Part shown: piece after piece, positions 1-13,400 of the stretch
Layout of the letters: every line of letters begins with the position of its first letter
Numbering within the stretch: the stretch's first letter is position 1
From: Sipunculus nudus
Taxonomy: Eukaryota > Annelida > Sipuncula > Golfingiida > Sipunculidae
Assembly: GCA_026874595.1 (NCBI GenBank)
Contig: CM049309.1
Location: 27,097,033 to 27,161,032, forward strand
Reading direction: 5' to 3'
Length of the DNA stretch: 64,000 nucleotides
The notes under the pieces: model-generated
Database searches by the model: none
What the model saw: the letters and a program-made list of their open reading frames with translations, nothing else
What the model was told of the DNA's origin: nothing
Translations under genes and position numbers: made by a program

Positions 1-660
1 TCATACCCGCGCGGTATGTTTACCTTGAAGACCTTGGCAGTGATAAGTTTATATTGCGAACCGGAATGAGACGCGGGGGCATTCAGGTTTTCGATGATAT
101 TCGACTGGATTCTATTGTTGGATGTATAAAGACTAGGATGATGTTAGGAATACATGAAAGATCTATTAAATGTGCGTTGCAAGGAAACTGTTCATGAAGA
201 AAGAAACCGAAATATTCATACCTCGTAAGTAGCAGAAGCGGACCAAACGGGACTCCATGCAGAGGGTCCGTATCCCATTTTCAGCCCCGCAACCTTTTTT
301 TCATCGTATCAGACATATTTTGAGGCCTGAAACCCCCGCCTCCACTCCACCCAACCCCACCCCTGTTCCTGAAATTGGGACCTTGAATTAGGTTTTGTCA
401 TTAATCCTCCTGGGTTGAACTCTCCATTTAAAAAAAAGCGAGAAACATGTGTTTTTCTCTCTTACTGACCACTTACCTGGGTGAGAGCCTCGTTCAAATG
501 TAAGGCTAGACATGCTGAAATCCCTCACTGAAAGCAAGCATTATTCATATGAACAATAGTCCTTAATAGTTTTTATGGTTGAGAGACCACGATGCACGCA
601 TTCCAGTCATTGCCGAAGGCAATTCGGCTGTGCTCGGTCTAACCTCCGTGCAAGTTAGTA
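1..660. other. non-coding flank, nothing recognised
   Basis: No convincing reading frame, RNA gene or repeat was found here. The sequence is of mixed composition with short A and T runs. It leads into a dispersed repeat that starts near 668. Confidence 0.5.
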
Positions 661-667
661 AAAACGG

Positions 668-805
668 AAAAATCACTCAAAATTATATGTACATTAAAAA
701 TTATTTATTCTCATATCGCCTATGTCACTGCGGGGATAATAACCTTTAAAATGATGTATGGCACAGTATTGTACACAACGCGGTTTAGAGGACATTGCAA
801 TCTTG
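668..805 (+). repeat. dispersed repeat, copy A
   Basis: This ~135-bp stretch is closely matched by 49420-49555 in the same orientation. Shared landmarks in the same order are 'aaaaatcactcaaaat', 'tttattctcatatcg', 'tgtcactgcgggga' and 'gtatggcacagta'. By eye about 80% of bases agree, with a few small indels. There is no coding potential. The family is unknown to me; it could be a SINE-like or MITE-like repeat or part of a larger element. The outer boundaries are approximate. Confidence 0.75.
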
Positions 806-920
806 GCTTGGTTACCGGCCATGCCAGGCACACGCTCGAAATGTAAACTAATCAGATTAAAAGGCCCATCCTAGACGCCAAAATAAAATCCATTCACGCA
901 CCGACACACAGATGACGGGT

Positions 921-2590
921 TTTTTAGCTCAGCAGACTGTAAGTTTCCTGAGCTATAGCGATCGGCCTTTGTCCGCCTTCCGTCTGTCAGTTAACAGGGC
1001 ACAAATCGTAACCATTAGGACAAAAACATTATTTTGTGCACCCAGACGGGGCACAAATTGTATCTATTAGGCCTGGAACGTTACATTCAGGGAGATCCTA
1101 GGCAAATGTCTTTGGAAACATGAAATTAAGTAACTGTGACCTATATTCTGCGAACTATTGGAAAAAGATATCATATGAGCATCGTGAACGTCAGATGGTC
1201 GCAAATAGTATCTTTTAGGCCTAGAATCTTCTAACACAATATCCAGTGAGGTTCTTGGCAATCTCCTTTGAAACCTGAAATAAGGTCATGGTGACCTATA
1301 TTTTTCGACCTACGAGGCGAAAACATGATTTTGAGCACCCAGACAAACGGGGCAGAAATTGTATCCATTAAGCCTAGAATCTTCTAACATAACATCCATG
1401 GAGGTCCTTGGCAAATATCCTTGGAAACATTAAATCAGGTAACTGAAACTTATATTCTGCGACCTGTAGGGGAAAAATGTCATATGAGCACCCTGAATGT
1501 CATATGGTCACAAATTGTATCCATTAGGCCTGGAATACTCTAACGCAACATCTAGGGAGGGTTTAGGCAAATATCTTTGGAAACCAGAAATTAGGTCATG
1601 GTGACCTATATTGCGTAACCTACGGGCAAAAATAAAATGATTTTGAACACACAGGCAGTCAGATTGGGCACAAATTGAACCTGTAAGGCCTAGAATCTTC
1701 TAATGTAACATTTATGGAGGTCCTGCTCAAATGTACATGGAAACATGAACTTAGGTCACTGTGAGCTATAATCTTTGAGCTATGGAAAAAAGACATCATC
1801 TAAGCACCTTGCAAATCAGAAGGGCACAAATTATATCCATTAGGCCTAGAATTTTCTAACGCAACATCCAGGGAGGTTCTAGACAAATCTCTTTGGAAAC
1901 CTGACATTAGGTCATGGTGACCTAAAAGGCTAAGTTTTGTGAGCTATGAGCAAAAAGATGAATCAGGGCACCGAGACAGACAGGGTACAAATTGTATCTA
2001 TTTTCCTTGGAACCATCTATTGTAAAATCCAGGAAAGTCTCCATTGAGTCCTGAAATTAGGTCACTCTGTTCTTATGAAACATGTCAAATACAGTCAGAC
2101 AGGGTACAGATTGTAACCTTAAGACCTTAAATCTTCTAACCCAACATCCAGGGAGATTTTCGCAAATCCCATCGGAAACCTGCAAGTTACAGGCCAAACA
2201 CATAATCTGAGCACCTTGAACGTCAGATTGGTACAAATTGTATGCATTAGACCAAGCAAGGTCCTTGGAAAACCTCCGTTGAAATTTTAAGTTCGGTCAT
2301 AGTGACCTGCTACTGGCAAGAGGCATGATATTAAGCAGTAAGGCGGGTTACAAATTGAATCCATTTTCCTTGGGTCCTGATATTGTAAAATCCAGGGGGG
2401 TCCTTGGCAAGTCTCCTTTGAATCCTGTCAAAATACAAACTAAAATAAGTACAAATTTTATTTCCGTCCGTTTACAACATAGTACCATTCACCATAGGCT
2501 ATTCTCACAGACGGTATAGATAACATTAATAAAAGAAACGAACACCCAGTCAAAGTCAGCTGAGCGTCATGGCTCATAGGCCACTCGTTA
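921..2590 (+). repeat. composite tandem-repeat element, copy 1
   Basis: The element starts with a hairpin-forming end (tagctcag, a ~15-nt loop, ctgagcta, then 'tagcgatc') near 924-963 and ends with 'cagctgagcgtcatggc' near 2557-2573. The same start and end bound a second copy at 55169-57095. The body is a degenerate tandem repeat of about 155-160 bp. The phrase 'acaaattgtatccattagg', followed by 'cctagaatcttctaac' and 'ccagggaggt', recurs at about 1050, 1199, 1350, 1508, 1667 and 1823, and in more decayed form at 1983, 2101, 2232 and 2349. GCTCAGC at the start and GCTGAGC at the end are reverse complements, as in a DNA element with short inverted ends. No protein is encoded. Similar repeats are common in bivalve genomes as I remember them; this is unverified. 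Confidence 0.75.
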
Positions 2591-3671
2591 ACAAGACATT
2601 CGTTTGGCTCTAGCTAGGTAAAACCGTCACATTGCGTCCCTTGGATATACTTGTATCCGGTTGACAGGACTGTTGTCTTTATATCCTAAAATAAACAAAA
2701 CAGTAAGGAAACATCTCCCATTTATGATTTTGTAGGACAGTACAGTTTGTGTGTATATATCAGAGGACCGGCATCTGCTAGCTATGAGATTACTAACATA
2801 AACTGACGCCTCTGAAATTAAAAACTGAATTCAAAGACAGATGCTTCTAGAATTCAGGAGCTTATTTAATTTTTTTTCTTAGATTTTACATGGGTGCTGA
2901 GCAGTAAATTATGACACTCTATAGACGCTTTCTTAAAGCTTTCTCTCATCTAGAATGCCACAGAATAGTTCTTTGTCAGGTCTTGTCAGCATAACTACTC
3001 GTTTATATATATATATTATTTATTAGAATGTTTGGTTTATCATCTAACATTGATATGGTAATTTCCCCACAGAATGTAGGGAATATAAACATTTGTTAAG
3101 ACACTGATATCGCACTTTGGAACGGATATAATGTGTATTTTAGTGTAGATATTTTTTTTGCTTATTTATTCGGTCAGTGCAAGTAAAATGATTTGATTGG
3201 GTTTTTTTAGCTATAGCGAAGAATGTAGGTTCTTTCCCAAGTTCATTACCTGGAGGTGTTTTTTTTTTAATTCTAAGCGGAATCCTAACATATGCTTTGT
3301 CTGGGATTTAGATGAGAGGTTGTCAATCAGTGGGTGCAGATTGGTGATAGAACTTTATTTATCAAGATTAAACTAGACTATCAAAAGTTGGTTTGTTTTT
3401 ATTGTTAATACGGGTGGGGTACTCCACTCGCGGTTTCAGTCGAAAACCACTAGTCAGTCAGTCGAGCTCAGTGCGTGGACAAGGAACCACAGTTTGTACA
3501 TATATGTCAATGTACCGTTAAAATTAGTGGTTTTATTGTTATTATTGGTTTAATTAGTCATAGCAGAAATCTTTTACCAAAGGACTTCATCTAGACAGAG
3601 CTGCCTTCTCCTAGTAGAAGTATGGGGTATGATTTCGGAGCATAAACTGTGACATATATAAACCCTCGTGT
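2591..3671. other. AT-rich non-coding DNA
   Basis: AT-rich sequence with a short TA run near 3005-3018 and T-runs near 2870, 3150 and 3262. I see no gene, RNA or structured repeat. Confidence 0.5.
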
Positions 3672-4262
3672 ATTTGTATGGGGATGTATGTACATGTTTG
3701 GGGGTGTATGTACATGTTTGGGGTGTATGTACTAGTTTTGGGGTGTATGTATACGTGTGGGGGTGTATGAACATGTTTGGGGGTGTATGGACATGTTTGG
3801 GGGTATGTTTATGTTTTTTTTTTTTTGGGGGGGGGGGTATGTAAATGTTTCGGGGGTATGTACATGTTTGGGGGTGTATGTACATGTTGGGGGGTTATGC
3901 ATATGTTTGGGGTGAATGCATTGTTACGAAGACAAATTGTTCAGGGGAAAATACTGGGCCGATCCGGGAGTCGAACCCATGTCGGTGGCGCACAAGTCCG
4001 GCGTACCAACCGCTTCGCTAGAAAAGCAAGCTTTACTAGCGAGACAGTTCGGTCCGCTTGTATGTCACCCCGTAACAGCATATGTTTGGGGGGATATGTA
4101 CATGTTTGGGGGTTTATGTACATGTTTAGGGGTGTATATATGTTTGGGTGTATGTATATGTTTGGAAATGTATGTACATGTTTTGGGGTTTAGGTATGTG
4201 GGGTTTGTGTATGTAGGGATTATGTATATGTTTGTGGGGTTATGTATATGTTTATCCTCGGC
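3672..4262 (+). repeat. G/T-rich ~20-bp minisatellite
   Basis: Tandem units of about 20 bp have the pattern 'gtatgtacatgtttgggg' with a G-run of 3-5, and the homopolymer portion expands near 3817-3837 (T-run followed by an 11-G run). Each typical unit carries the 8-bp palindrome ATGTACAT beside a G-tract. The array is split by an unrelated ~165-bp insertion at 3913-4077. Open frames on both strands across it are low-complexity by-products of the repeat and are not treated as genes. Confidence 0.9.
3913..4077 (-). mobile_element. tRNA-derived SINE-like insertion
   Basis: Read on the minus strand, the insert contains a perfect match to the RNA polymerase III A box (TAGCGAAGCGG, 4020-4010; consensus TRGYNNARNNG). 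Thirty-two bases later comes a perfect B box (GGTTCGACTCC, 3977-3967; consensus GGTTCRANNCC). This is the arrangement of tRNAs and tRNA-derived SINEs. A canonical tRNA cloverleaf does not fit, because a second hairpin (CGCTAG...CTAGCG) sits before the A box, so a SINE is favoured over a functional tRNA. The insert interrupts the G-rich minisatellite. The 14-mer 'gcatatgtttgggg' lies on both sides (3899-3912 and 4078-4091) and could be a target-site duplication, although the surrounding repeat makes this less certain. A TGTTACG...CGTAACA inverted pair bounds 3922-4077. Confidence 0.7.
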
Positions 4263-4863
4263 ACATTTATCGGGTTTGGAAAAATTGACAAATTTTTAAA
4301 TACGTGACCACCTTGAGGACTTTGCAATCAGTCATCTGAAACGACCCAGAAATATTGCCTCTATCTTGTCGAATAGGGTTGTGAAGAAGATGTCTGGCAC
4401 AACTGAGCTGTTTATCTGCCAGTAACTCGAGTCACAATTGTAATGTGTACGACCTTGCATGTACACACTTCTTATTGATAAGAATTTTACTACACTTTAT
4501 GCTAAGGAAGGCAATGCACATCCGTGTACATGTATCTGTCATAGATAAGTTCATGCCCGTTTTTATTTTTATCCAATCTACTTTTATTAGAGAATGTGAT
4601 CTGTCCCTCCCTTTTACTGGAACGTATGTCGATACAGGACGAAGATATATAGAAGAAGAAGAAAAATATAATGGTTACTCAAAATTAGCAAGGTATACAC
4701 CATATTAGAATACATATAATATTTCACATCATATCATTACACATATAGCTTAAGAAAGAAGATTATAAAATATGAATTTTTTCAAAATCAGCAATGTATA
4801 CCACATAAGAATACATATGTCATAATAATAATCTATTTTAAATAAATGACTTGTCTTTCACCA
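4263..4863. other. non-coding, nothing recognised
   Basis: AT-rich sequence. An 87-codon open frame at 4445-4708 (plus) has no recognisable motif and no supporting context. Confidence 0.45.
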
Positions 4864-5035
4864 ATTCAAAAATTCAGTCAATCTGTCAAATAATGGGACA
4901 CATTTTTCAGTCAATTTGTAAAATGCCTTAAAATTTCAGTTATTTTGTGAAATGCCTGAGTGAATCAGGCAATTTGTAAATTGACTGATAATTTCAAGCA
5001 ATTTACAAATTGACTGATTTTACATATTGACTTTA
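4864..5035. repeat. degenerate short tandem repeat
   Basis: Imperfect tandem units are built around 'tcagtcaatttgtaaa' and 'tttgtaaattgactga', spaced about 20-45 bases. Some units are inverted relative to others (tcagtcaattt versus aaattgactga), so local hairpins are possible. Not coding. Confidence 0.6.
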
Positions 5036-5040
5036 ACACA

Positions 5041-5085
5041 TACACACATATAGATAGAGATATATAGGTAGATAGATAGATAGGT
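5041..5085. repeat. TAGA-type microsatellite
   Basis: An interrupted run of 'taga' and 'taggtaga' units follows the degenerate repeat directly. Confidence 0.8.
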
Positions 5086-6724
5086 GTGATGTACAGAATC
5101 GGTTTTGTATGGTGAAGTTGAGAAGAAAATATGTTAAGACTGACTGATATCGATACATCAGATGTTAGAGATGGAAGCTGACATTTTACCTTGGTGGTTA
5201 CCTTCCTGATTTTGATCCTAGATTTGACACACTTGCCTTGCAATTTTGGAGCGCACAGTGGCTGAGAGATGTTATGCGTATACACGTACAGACATTTTGT
5301 GCACTGAACCAGTATTGCAACTACGCTGATAAAACGTGGCCTCCTGTGACTAGTGTGTATATATAAGATACCACTGTAACACTATGATCACGGTATTCTA
5401 TATCAGTTACCATTCTGAATGCCGCGACATGCTCTATTTCGAATGTGTGGGACCTGACCCAGAACCTGTGTGTTTCATATCTTGGTGAAGTCGGTATATA
5501 TTGAACTGCAAAAACACCAAATCAAAATCGTGTTTCAGTGAAACAAAAATGCTCATAATTATTTTTGTTCCCCTGAACATGGCATCCTGATCGATCCTGT
5601 AATCTTTAGATTTTATCAATCCCGGAATTGTTATCATACCCGTCCTTTCATACAGGCAATGTTGATCACGCACATAGAACGTGCTGTTCTACAAAATCAA
5701 AAATGGGAAATTTATCTGTACGATTTATTAATTAATAATATTAAGACAACGGCACATACCAAAACTTCCATGGCATTCGATACAACCGACCACACACACA
5801 CACACACACACACATATATGCAACCTGACGCTGAATAAAAACACCATTATGATCAGTTAATCTTTGGCGACGGTCAAATGGTTAAGGACTAAGATTAAGT
5901 CAGTTTTAGTACAGCAATCTCAGTGCCAGTGTCTGTATGAAGTAATTGTTTTATAAAGAGGTATGGTGAACTTTGATGTTGGAGCTGACCATGCTCCTAG
6001 AAATATATAGTCCCCACTGAAATCCGGAGAGTGAAATGGTGCGAGAGAAAAAATGTGATAGAGTAGATGTTGAAAATAGTAAAAAAAAAAAAAAAGATCG
6101 AGAGTATCCAACAAGCCAACAAGAGACTACTCAATATTAACCACTTATACTTTAGTCATGTTTTATCGCTGTCATGTTAGACAAAACTGCCTTCTGTTTC
6201 TACACCAGGGGTAGTCCTATACTCTCTACTTAAGGAATAATTAATAGTAGGTTAATGATTTACCTGGTCAATGCCGGGGGTTATTGTTGCCATTCAACTT
6301 CATACACGGTATGCTCCATTGACCTCCACGTGCAGATTCACTCATTCAGGTATGAGAAGCGCTACGACACACTGTAAGTCCGTCCCATAATGGACTCTAC
6401 CCTATGGTACATGAAAATGCTAGTCAAACACGGTCTATCTAGGTAGCTTAATCAGTGACACAGTGTCCCGACATGCAAAGGTCTATTTTAAGCCACGTTT
6501 GTTCCCTAAGTCAACAGTACTTGCTCGAATACACACTGCCGCATTTGAGAAATATAAGACAACATTAAATGACGACATACAACCGTATGGACGAGCCAGC
6601 TTTAGTATCTGACCGTTCATTATTACATACCTGTATAAACGTGTACCGATCTCGTCACTTATTTTCATGATATAATATCATGATCTTGCCCATAAACTCT
6701 GGTTCATCCTGCGTGACTAACCAA
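5086..6724. other. non-coding left flank of the large array
   Basis: No gene is recognised. Apart from the CA run, the stretch holds a ~14-A homopolymer near 6081-6094 and otherwise mixed AT-rich sequence. Array monomers begin abruptly at about 6725 with slightly divergent units. Confidence 0.5.
5790..5814. repeat. CA dinucleotide microsatellite
   Basis: About 11-12 uninterrupted 'ca' units followed by a short 'tata' stretch. Confidence 0.95.
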
Positions 6725-7439
6725 TACCATCATACTGACACAGTGACTTACTCGGGGCCGGTCAATGATGTACTATACACACTTCTATCATAATGACTTA
6801 CTCGGGCCGGCCGATGATGTACTGTACACACTTCTATCATCATGACACAGTGACTTATTCGGGGTACGTCAGTGATGTACTGTACACAGTTCTATCATCA
6901 TGACACAGTGACTTATTCGGGGTACGTCAGTGATGTACTGTACACACTTCTATCATCATGACACAGTGACTTATTCGGGGTACGTCAGTGATGTACTGTA
7001 CACACTTCTATTATCATGACACAGTGACTTAATTTCTCAGCGTCCGTCAGTGATGTACTGTACACACTTCTATCATCATGACACAGTGACTTATTCGGGG
7101 TACGTCAGTGATGTACTGTACACAGTTCTATCATTATGACACAGAAACTTACTCGGGGTCCGTCAGTGATGAACTGTACACACTTCTATCATCATGACAC
7201 AGAGACTTACTCGGGGTCCGTCAGTAATGTACTGTACACACTTCTATCATAATGCGAAGTGGCTTATTCGGGTTCCGTCAGTGATGTACTGTACACAAAT
7301 CTATCATCATCACACAGAGACTTATTACTCGGGGTCCGTCAGTAATGTACTGTACACACTTCTATCATCATGACACATTGACTTATTCGGGGTCCGTAAG
7401 TAATGTACTGTATACACTTCTATCATCATGACACAGTGA

Positions 7440-10400
7440 TATACTCGGGGTCCGTCAGTGATGTACTGTACACAATTCTATCATCATGACACAGAGACTT
7501 ACTCGGGGTCCGTCAGTACTGTACTGTACACACTTCTATCATCATGCGAAGTGACTTATTTGGGGTCCGTCAGTGATGAACTGTACACAGTTCTATCATC
7601 ATGACACAGAGACTTTTTCGGGATCCGTCAGTGATGTACTGCAATCACTTCTATCATCATGACACAGTGAATTACTCGGGGTCCGTCAGTGATGTACTGT
7701 ACACACTTCTATCATCATGACACAGTGAATTACTCGGGGTACGTCAGTGATGTTCTGTACACACTTCTATCATCATGACACGGTGACTTACTCGGGGTCC
7801 GTCAGTGATGTACTGTACACACTTCTATCATCATGTCACAGAGACTTACTCGGAACCGGTCAGTGATGTTCTGTACACACTTCTATCATCAACACACAGA
7901 GACTTACTCGGGGTCCGTCAGTGATGTACTGTACACACTTCTATCATAATGACACAGAGACTTACTCGGGGTCCGTCAGTAATGTACAACAATCACTTCT
8001 ATAATCATGACAAGGTGAATTAATCGGGGTCCGTCAATGATGTACTGTACACACTTCTATCATCATGACACAGTGAATTACTCGGGGTACGTCAGTGATG
8101 TTCTGTACACACTTCTATCATCATGACACAGAGACTTACTCGGGGTCCGTCAGTAATGTACAACAATCACTTCTATAATCATGACAAAGTGAATTACTCG
8201 GGGACCGTCAATGATGTACTGTACACACTTCTATCATCATGACACAGTGAATTACTCGGGGTACGTCAGTGATGTTCTGTACACACTTCTATCATCATGA
8301 CACAGAGACTTACTCGGGGTCCGTCAGTAATGTACAACAATCACTTCTATCATCATGACACAGTGAATTACTCGGGGTACGTCAGTGATGTTCTGTACAC
8401 ACTTCTATCATCATGACACAGAGACTTACTCGGGGTCCGTCAGTAATGTACAACAATCACTTCTATAATCATGACAAAGTGAATTACTCGGGGTACGTCA
8501 GTGATGTTCTGTACACACTTCTATCATCATGACACAGTGAATTACTCGGGGTACGTCAGTGATGTTCTGTACACACTTCTATCATCATGACCCAGAGACT
8601 TACTCGGGGTCCGTCAGTAATGTACAACAATCACTTCTATAATCATGACAAAGTGAATTACTCGGGGTACGTCAGTGATGTTCTGTACACACTTCTATAA
8701 TCATGACACAGTGAATTACTCGGGGTACGTCAGTGATGTTCTGTACACACTTCTATCATCATGACACAGTGAATTACTCGGGGTACGTCAGTGATGTTCT
8801 GTACACACTTCTATCATCATGACACAGAGACTTACTCGGGGTCCGTCAGTAATGTACAACAATCACTTCTATAATCATGACAAAGTGAATTACTCGGGGT
8901 ACGTCAGTGATGTTCTGTACACACTTCTATCATCATGACACAGTGAATTACTCGGGGTACGTCAGTGATGTTCTGTACACACTTCTATCATCATGACCCA
9001 GAGACTTACTCGGGGTCCGTCAGTAATGTACAACAATCACTTCTATAATCATGACAAAGTGAATTACTCGGGGTACGTCAGTGATGTTCTGTACACACTT
9101 CTATAATCATGACACAGTGAATTACTCGGGGTATGTCAGTGATGTTCTGTACACACTTCTATCATCATGACACAGTGAATTACTCGGGGTACGTCAGTGA
9201 TGTTCTGTACACACTTCTATCATCATGACACAGTGAATTACTCGGGGTCCGTCAATGATGTACTGTACACACTTCTATCATCATGACACAGTGAATTACT
9301 CGGGGTACGTCAGTGATGTTCTGTACACACTTCTATCATCATGACACAGTGAATTACTCGGGGTACGTCAGTGATGTTCTGTACACACTTCTATCATCAT
9401 GACACAGAGACTTACTCGGGGACCGTCAGTAATGTAAAACAATCACTTCTATAATCATGACAAAGTGAATTACTCGGGGTACGTCAGTGATGTTCTGTAC
9501 ACACTTCTATCATCATGACACAGTGAATTACTCGGGGTACGTCAGTCATGTTCTGTACACACTTCTATCATCAAGACACAGAGACTTACTCGGGGTCCGT
9601 CAGTAATGTACAACAATCACTTCTATCATCATGACACAGTGAATTACTCGGGGTCCGTCAATGATGTACTGTACACACTTCTATCATCATGACACAGTGA
9701 ATTACTCGGGGTCCGTCAATGAAGTACTGTACACACTTCTATCATCATGACACAGAGACTTACTCGGGGTCCGTCAGTAATGTACAACAATCACTTCTAT
9801 CATCATGACACAGTGAATTACTCGGGGTACGTCAGTGATGTTCTGTACACACTTCTATCATCATGACACAGTGAATTACTCGGGGTACGTCAGTGATGTT
9901 CTGTACACACTTCTATCATCATGACACAGAGACTTACTCGGGGTCCGTCAGTAATGTACAACAATCACTTCTATAATCATGACAAAGTGAATTACTCGGG
10001 GTACGTCAGTGATGTTCTGTACACACTTCTATCATCATGACACAGTGAATTACTCGGGGTACGTCAGTGATGTTCTGTACACACTTCTATCATCATGACA
10101 CAGTGAATTACTCGGGGTACGTCAGTGATGTTCTGTACACACTTCTATCATAATGACACAGAGACTTACTCGGGGTCCGTCAGTAATGTACAACAATCAC
10201 TTCTATAATCATGACAAAGTGAATTACTCGGGGTCCGTCAATGATGTACTGTACACACTTCTATCATCATGACAAAGTGAATTACTCGGGGTACGTCAGT
10301 GATGTTCTGTACACACTTCTATCATCATGACACAGTGAATTACTCGGGGTCCGTCAGTGATGTACTGTACACACTTCTATCATCATGACACAGTTAATTA

Positions 10401-13400
10401 CTCGGGGTACGTCAGTGATGTTCTGTACACACTTCTATCATCATGACACAGAGACTTACTCGGGGTCCGTCAGTAATGTACAACAATCACTTCTATCATC
10501 ATGACACAGTGAATTACTCGGGGTCCGTCAATGATGTACTGTACGCACTTCTATCATCATGACACAGAGACTTACTCGGGGTCCGTCAGTAATGTACAAC
10601 AATCACTTCTATAATCATGACAATGTGAATTACTCGGGGTCCGTCAATGATGTACTGTACACACTTCTATCATCATGACACAGTGAATTACTCGGGGTAC
10701 GTCAGTGATGTTCTGTACACACTTCTATCATCATGACACAGTGAATTACTCGGGGTACGTCAGTGATGTACTGTACACACTTCTATCATCATGACACAGA
10801 GACTTACTCGGGGTCCGTCAGTAATGTACAACAATCACTTCTATCATCATGACACAGTGAATTACTCGGCGTACGTCAGTGATGTTCTGTACACACTTCT
10901 ATCATCATGACACAGTGAATTACTCGGGGTACGTCAGTGATGTTCTGTACACACTTCTATCATCATGACACAGAGACTTACTCGGGGTCCGTCAGTAATG
11001 TACAACAATCACTTCTATAATCATGACAAAGTGAATTACTCGGGGTACGTCAGTGATGTTCTGTACACACTTCTATCATCATGACACAGTGAATTACTCG
11101 GGGTACGTCAGTGATGTTCTGTACACACTTCTATCATCATGACACAGTGAATTACTCGGGGTACGTCAGTGATGTTCTGTACACACTTCTATCATAATGA
11201 CACAGAGACTTACTCGGGGTCCGTCAGTAATGTACAACAATCACTTCTATAATCATGACAAAGTGAATTACTCGGGGTCCGTCAATGATGTACTGTACAC
11301 ATTTCTATCATCATGACAAAGTGAATTACTCGGGGTACGTCAGTGATGTTCTGTACACACTTCTATCATCATGACACAGTGAATTACTCGGGGTCCGTCA
11401 GTGATGTACTGTACAGACTTCTATCATCATGACACAGTTAATTACTCGGGGTACGTCAGTGATGTTCTGTACACACTTCTATCATCATGACACAGTGAAT
11501 TACTCGGGGTCCGTCAGTGATGTACTGTACAGACTTCTATCATCATGACACAGAGACTTACTCGGGGTCCGTCAGTAATGTACAACAATCACTTCTATCA
11601 TCATGACACAGTGAATTACTCGGGGTCCGTCAATGATGTACTGTACACACTTCTATCATCATGACACAGAGACTTACTCGGGGTCCGTCAGTAATGTACA
11701 ACAATCACTTCTATAATCATGACAAAGTGAATTACTCGGGGTCCGTCAATGATGTACTGTACACACTTCTTTCATCATGACACAGTGAATTACTCGGGGT
11801 ACATCAGTGATGTTCTGTACACACTTCTATCATCATGACACAGTGAATTACTCGGGGTACGTCAGTGATGTTCTGTACACACTTCTATCATCATGACACA
11901 GAGACTTACTCGGGGTCCGTCAGTAATGTACAACAATCACTTCTATCATCATGACACAGTGAATTACTCGGGGTCCGTCAATGATGTACTGTACACACTT
12001 CTATCATCATGACACAGTGAATTACTCGGGGTACGTCAGTGATGTTCTGTACACACTTCTATCATCATGACACAGTGAATTATTCGGGGTACGTCAGTGA
12101 TGTACTGTACACACTTCTATCATCATGACACAGTGAATTACTCGGGGTACGTCAGTGATGTTCTGTACACACTTCTATCATCATGACACAGAGACTTACT
12201 CGGGGTCCGTCAGTAATGTACAACAATCACTTCTATAATCATGACAAAGTGAATTACTCGGGGTCCGTCAATGATGTACTGTACACACTTCTATCATCAT
12301 GACACCGTGCATTACTCGGGGTACGTCAGTGATGTTCTGTACACACTTCTATCATCATGACACGGTGACTTACTCGGGGTCCGTCAGTGATGTACTGTAC
12401 ACACTTCTATCATCATGTCACAGAGACTTACTCGGGACCGGTCAGGGATGTTCTGTACACACTTCTATCATCAACACACACAGACTTACTCGGGGTCCGT
12501 CAGTGATGTACTGTACACACTTCTATCATAATGACACAGAGACTTACTCGGGGTCCGTCAGTTATGTACAACAATCACTTCTATAATCATGACAAAGTGA
12601 ATTACTCGGGGTCCGTCAATGATGTACTGTACACACTTCTATCATCATGACAAAGTGACTTATTCGGGGTCCGTCAGTTATGTACTGCAATCACTTCTAT
12701 CATCATGACACAGTGAATTACTCGGGGTACGTCAGTGATGTTCTGTACACACTTCTATCATCATGACACAGTGAATTACTCGGGGTACGTCAGTGATGTT
12801 CTGTACACACTTCTATCATCATGACACAGTGAATTACTCGGGGTCCGTCAATGATGTACTGTACACACTTCTATCATCATGACACAGTGAATTACTCGGG
12901 GTACGTCAGTGATGTTCTGTACACATTTCTATCATCATGACACAGTGAATTACTCGGGGTACGTCAGTGATGTTCTGTACACACTTCTATCATCATGACA
13001 CAGAGACTTACTCGGGGACCGTCAGTAATGTAAAACAATCACTTCTATAATCATGACAAAGTGAATTACTCGGGGTACGTCAGTGATGTTCTGTACACAC
13101 TTCTATCATCATGACACAGTGAATTACTCGGGTCCGTCAGTGATGTACTGTACACACTTCTATCATCATGACACAGTGAATTACTCGGGGTACGTCAGTG
13201 ATGTTCTGTACACACTTCTATCATCAAGACACAGAGACTTACTCGGGGTCCGTCAGTAATGTACAACAATCACTTCTATCATCATGACACAGTGAATTAC
13301 TCGGGGTCCGTCAATGATGTACTGTACACACTTCTATCATCATGACACAGTGAATTACTCGGGGTCCGTCAATGAAGTACTGTACACACTTCTATCATCA

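Noticed and set aside
3910-4080. Functional tRNA gene on the minus strand
   Set aside because: Pol III boxes are perfect, but an extra hairpin lies between the possible acceptor strand and the D arm, and the anticodon stem is poor. A tRNA-derived SINE fits better.
3574-4299. 103-, 138- and 127-codon frames in the G-rich minisatellite
   Set aside because: Low-complexity translations of a 20-bp repeat, interrupted by a SINE-like insertion; no motif.
4445-4708. 87-codon plus-strand frame
   Set aside because: No recognisable domain, no codon-pattern support and no neighbouring gene signals.
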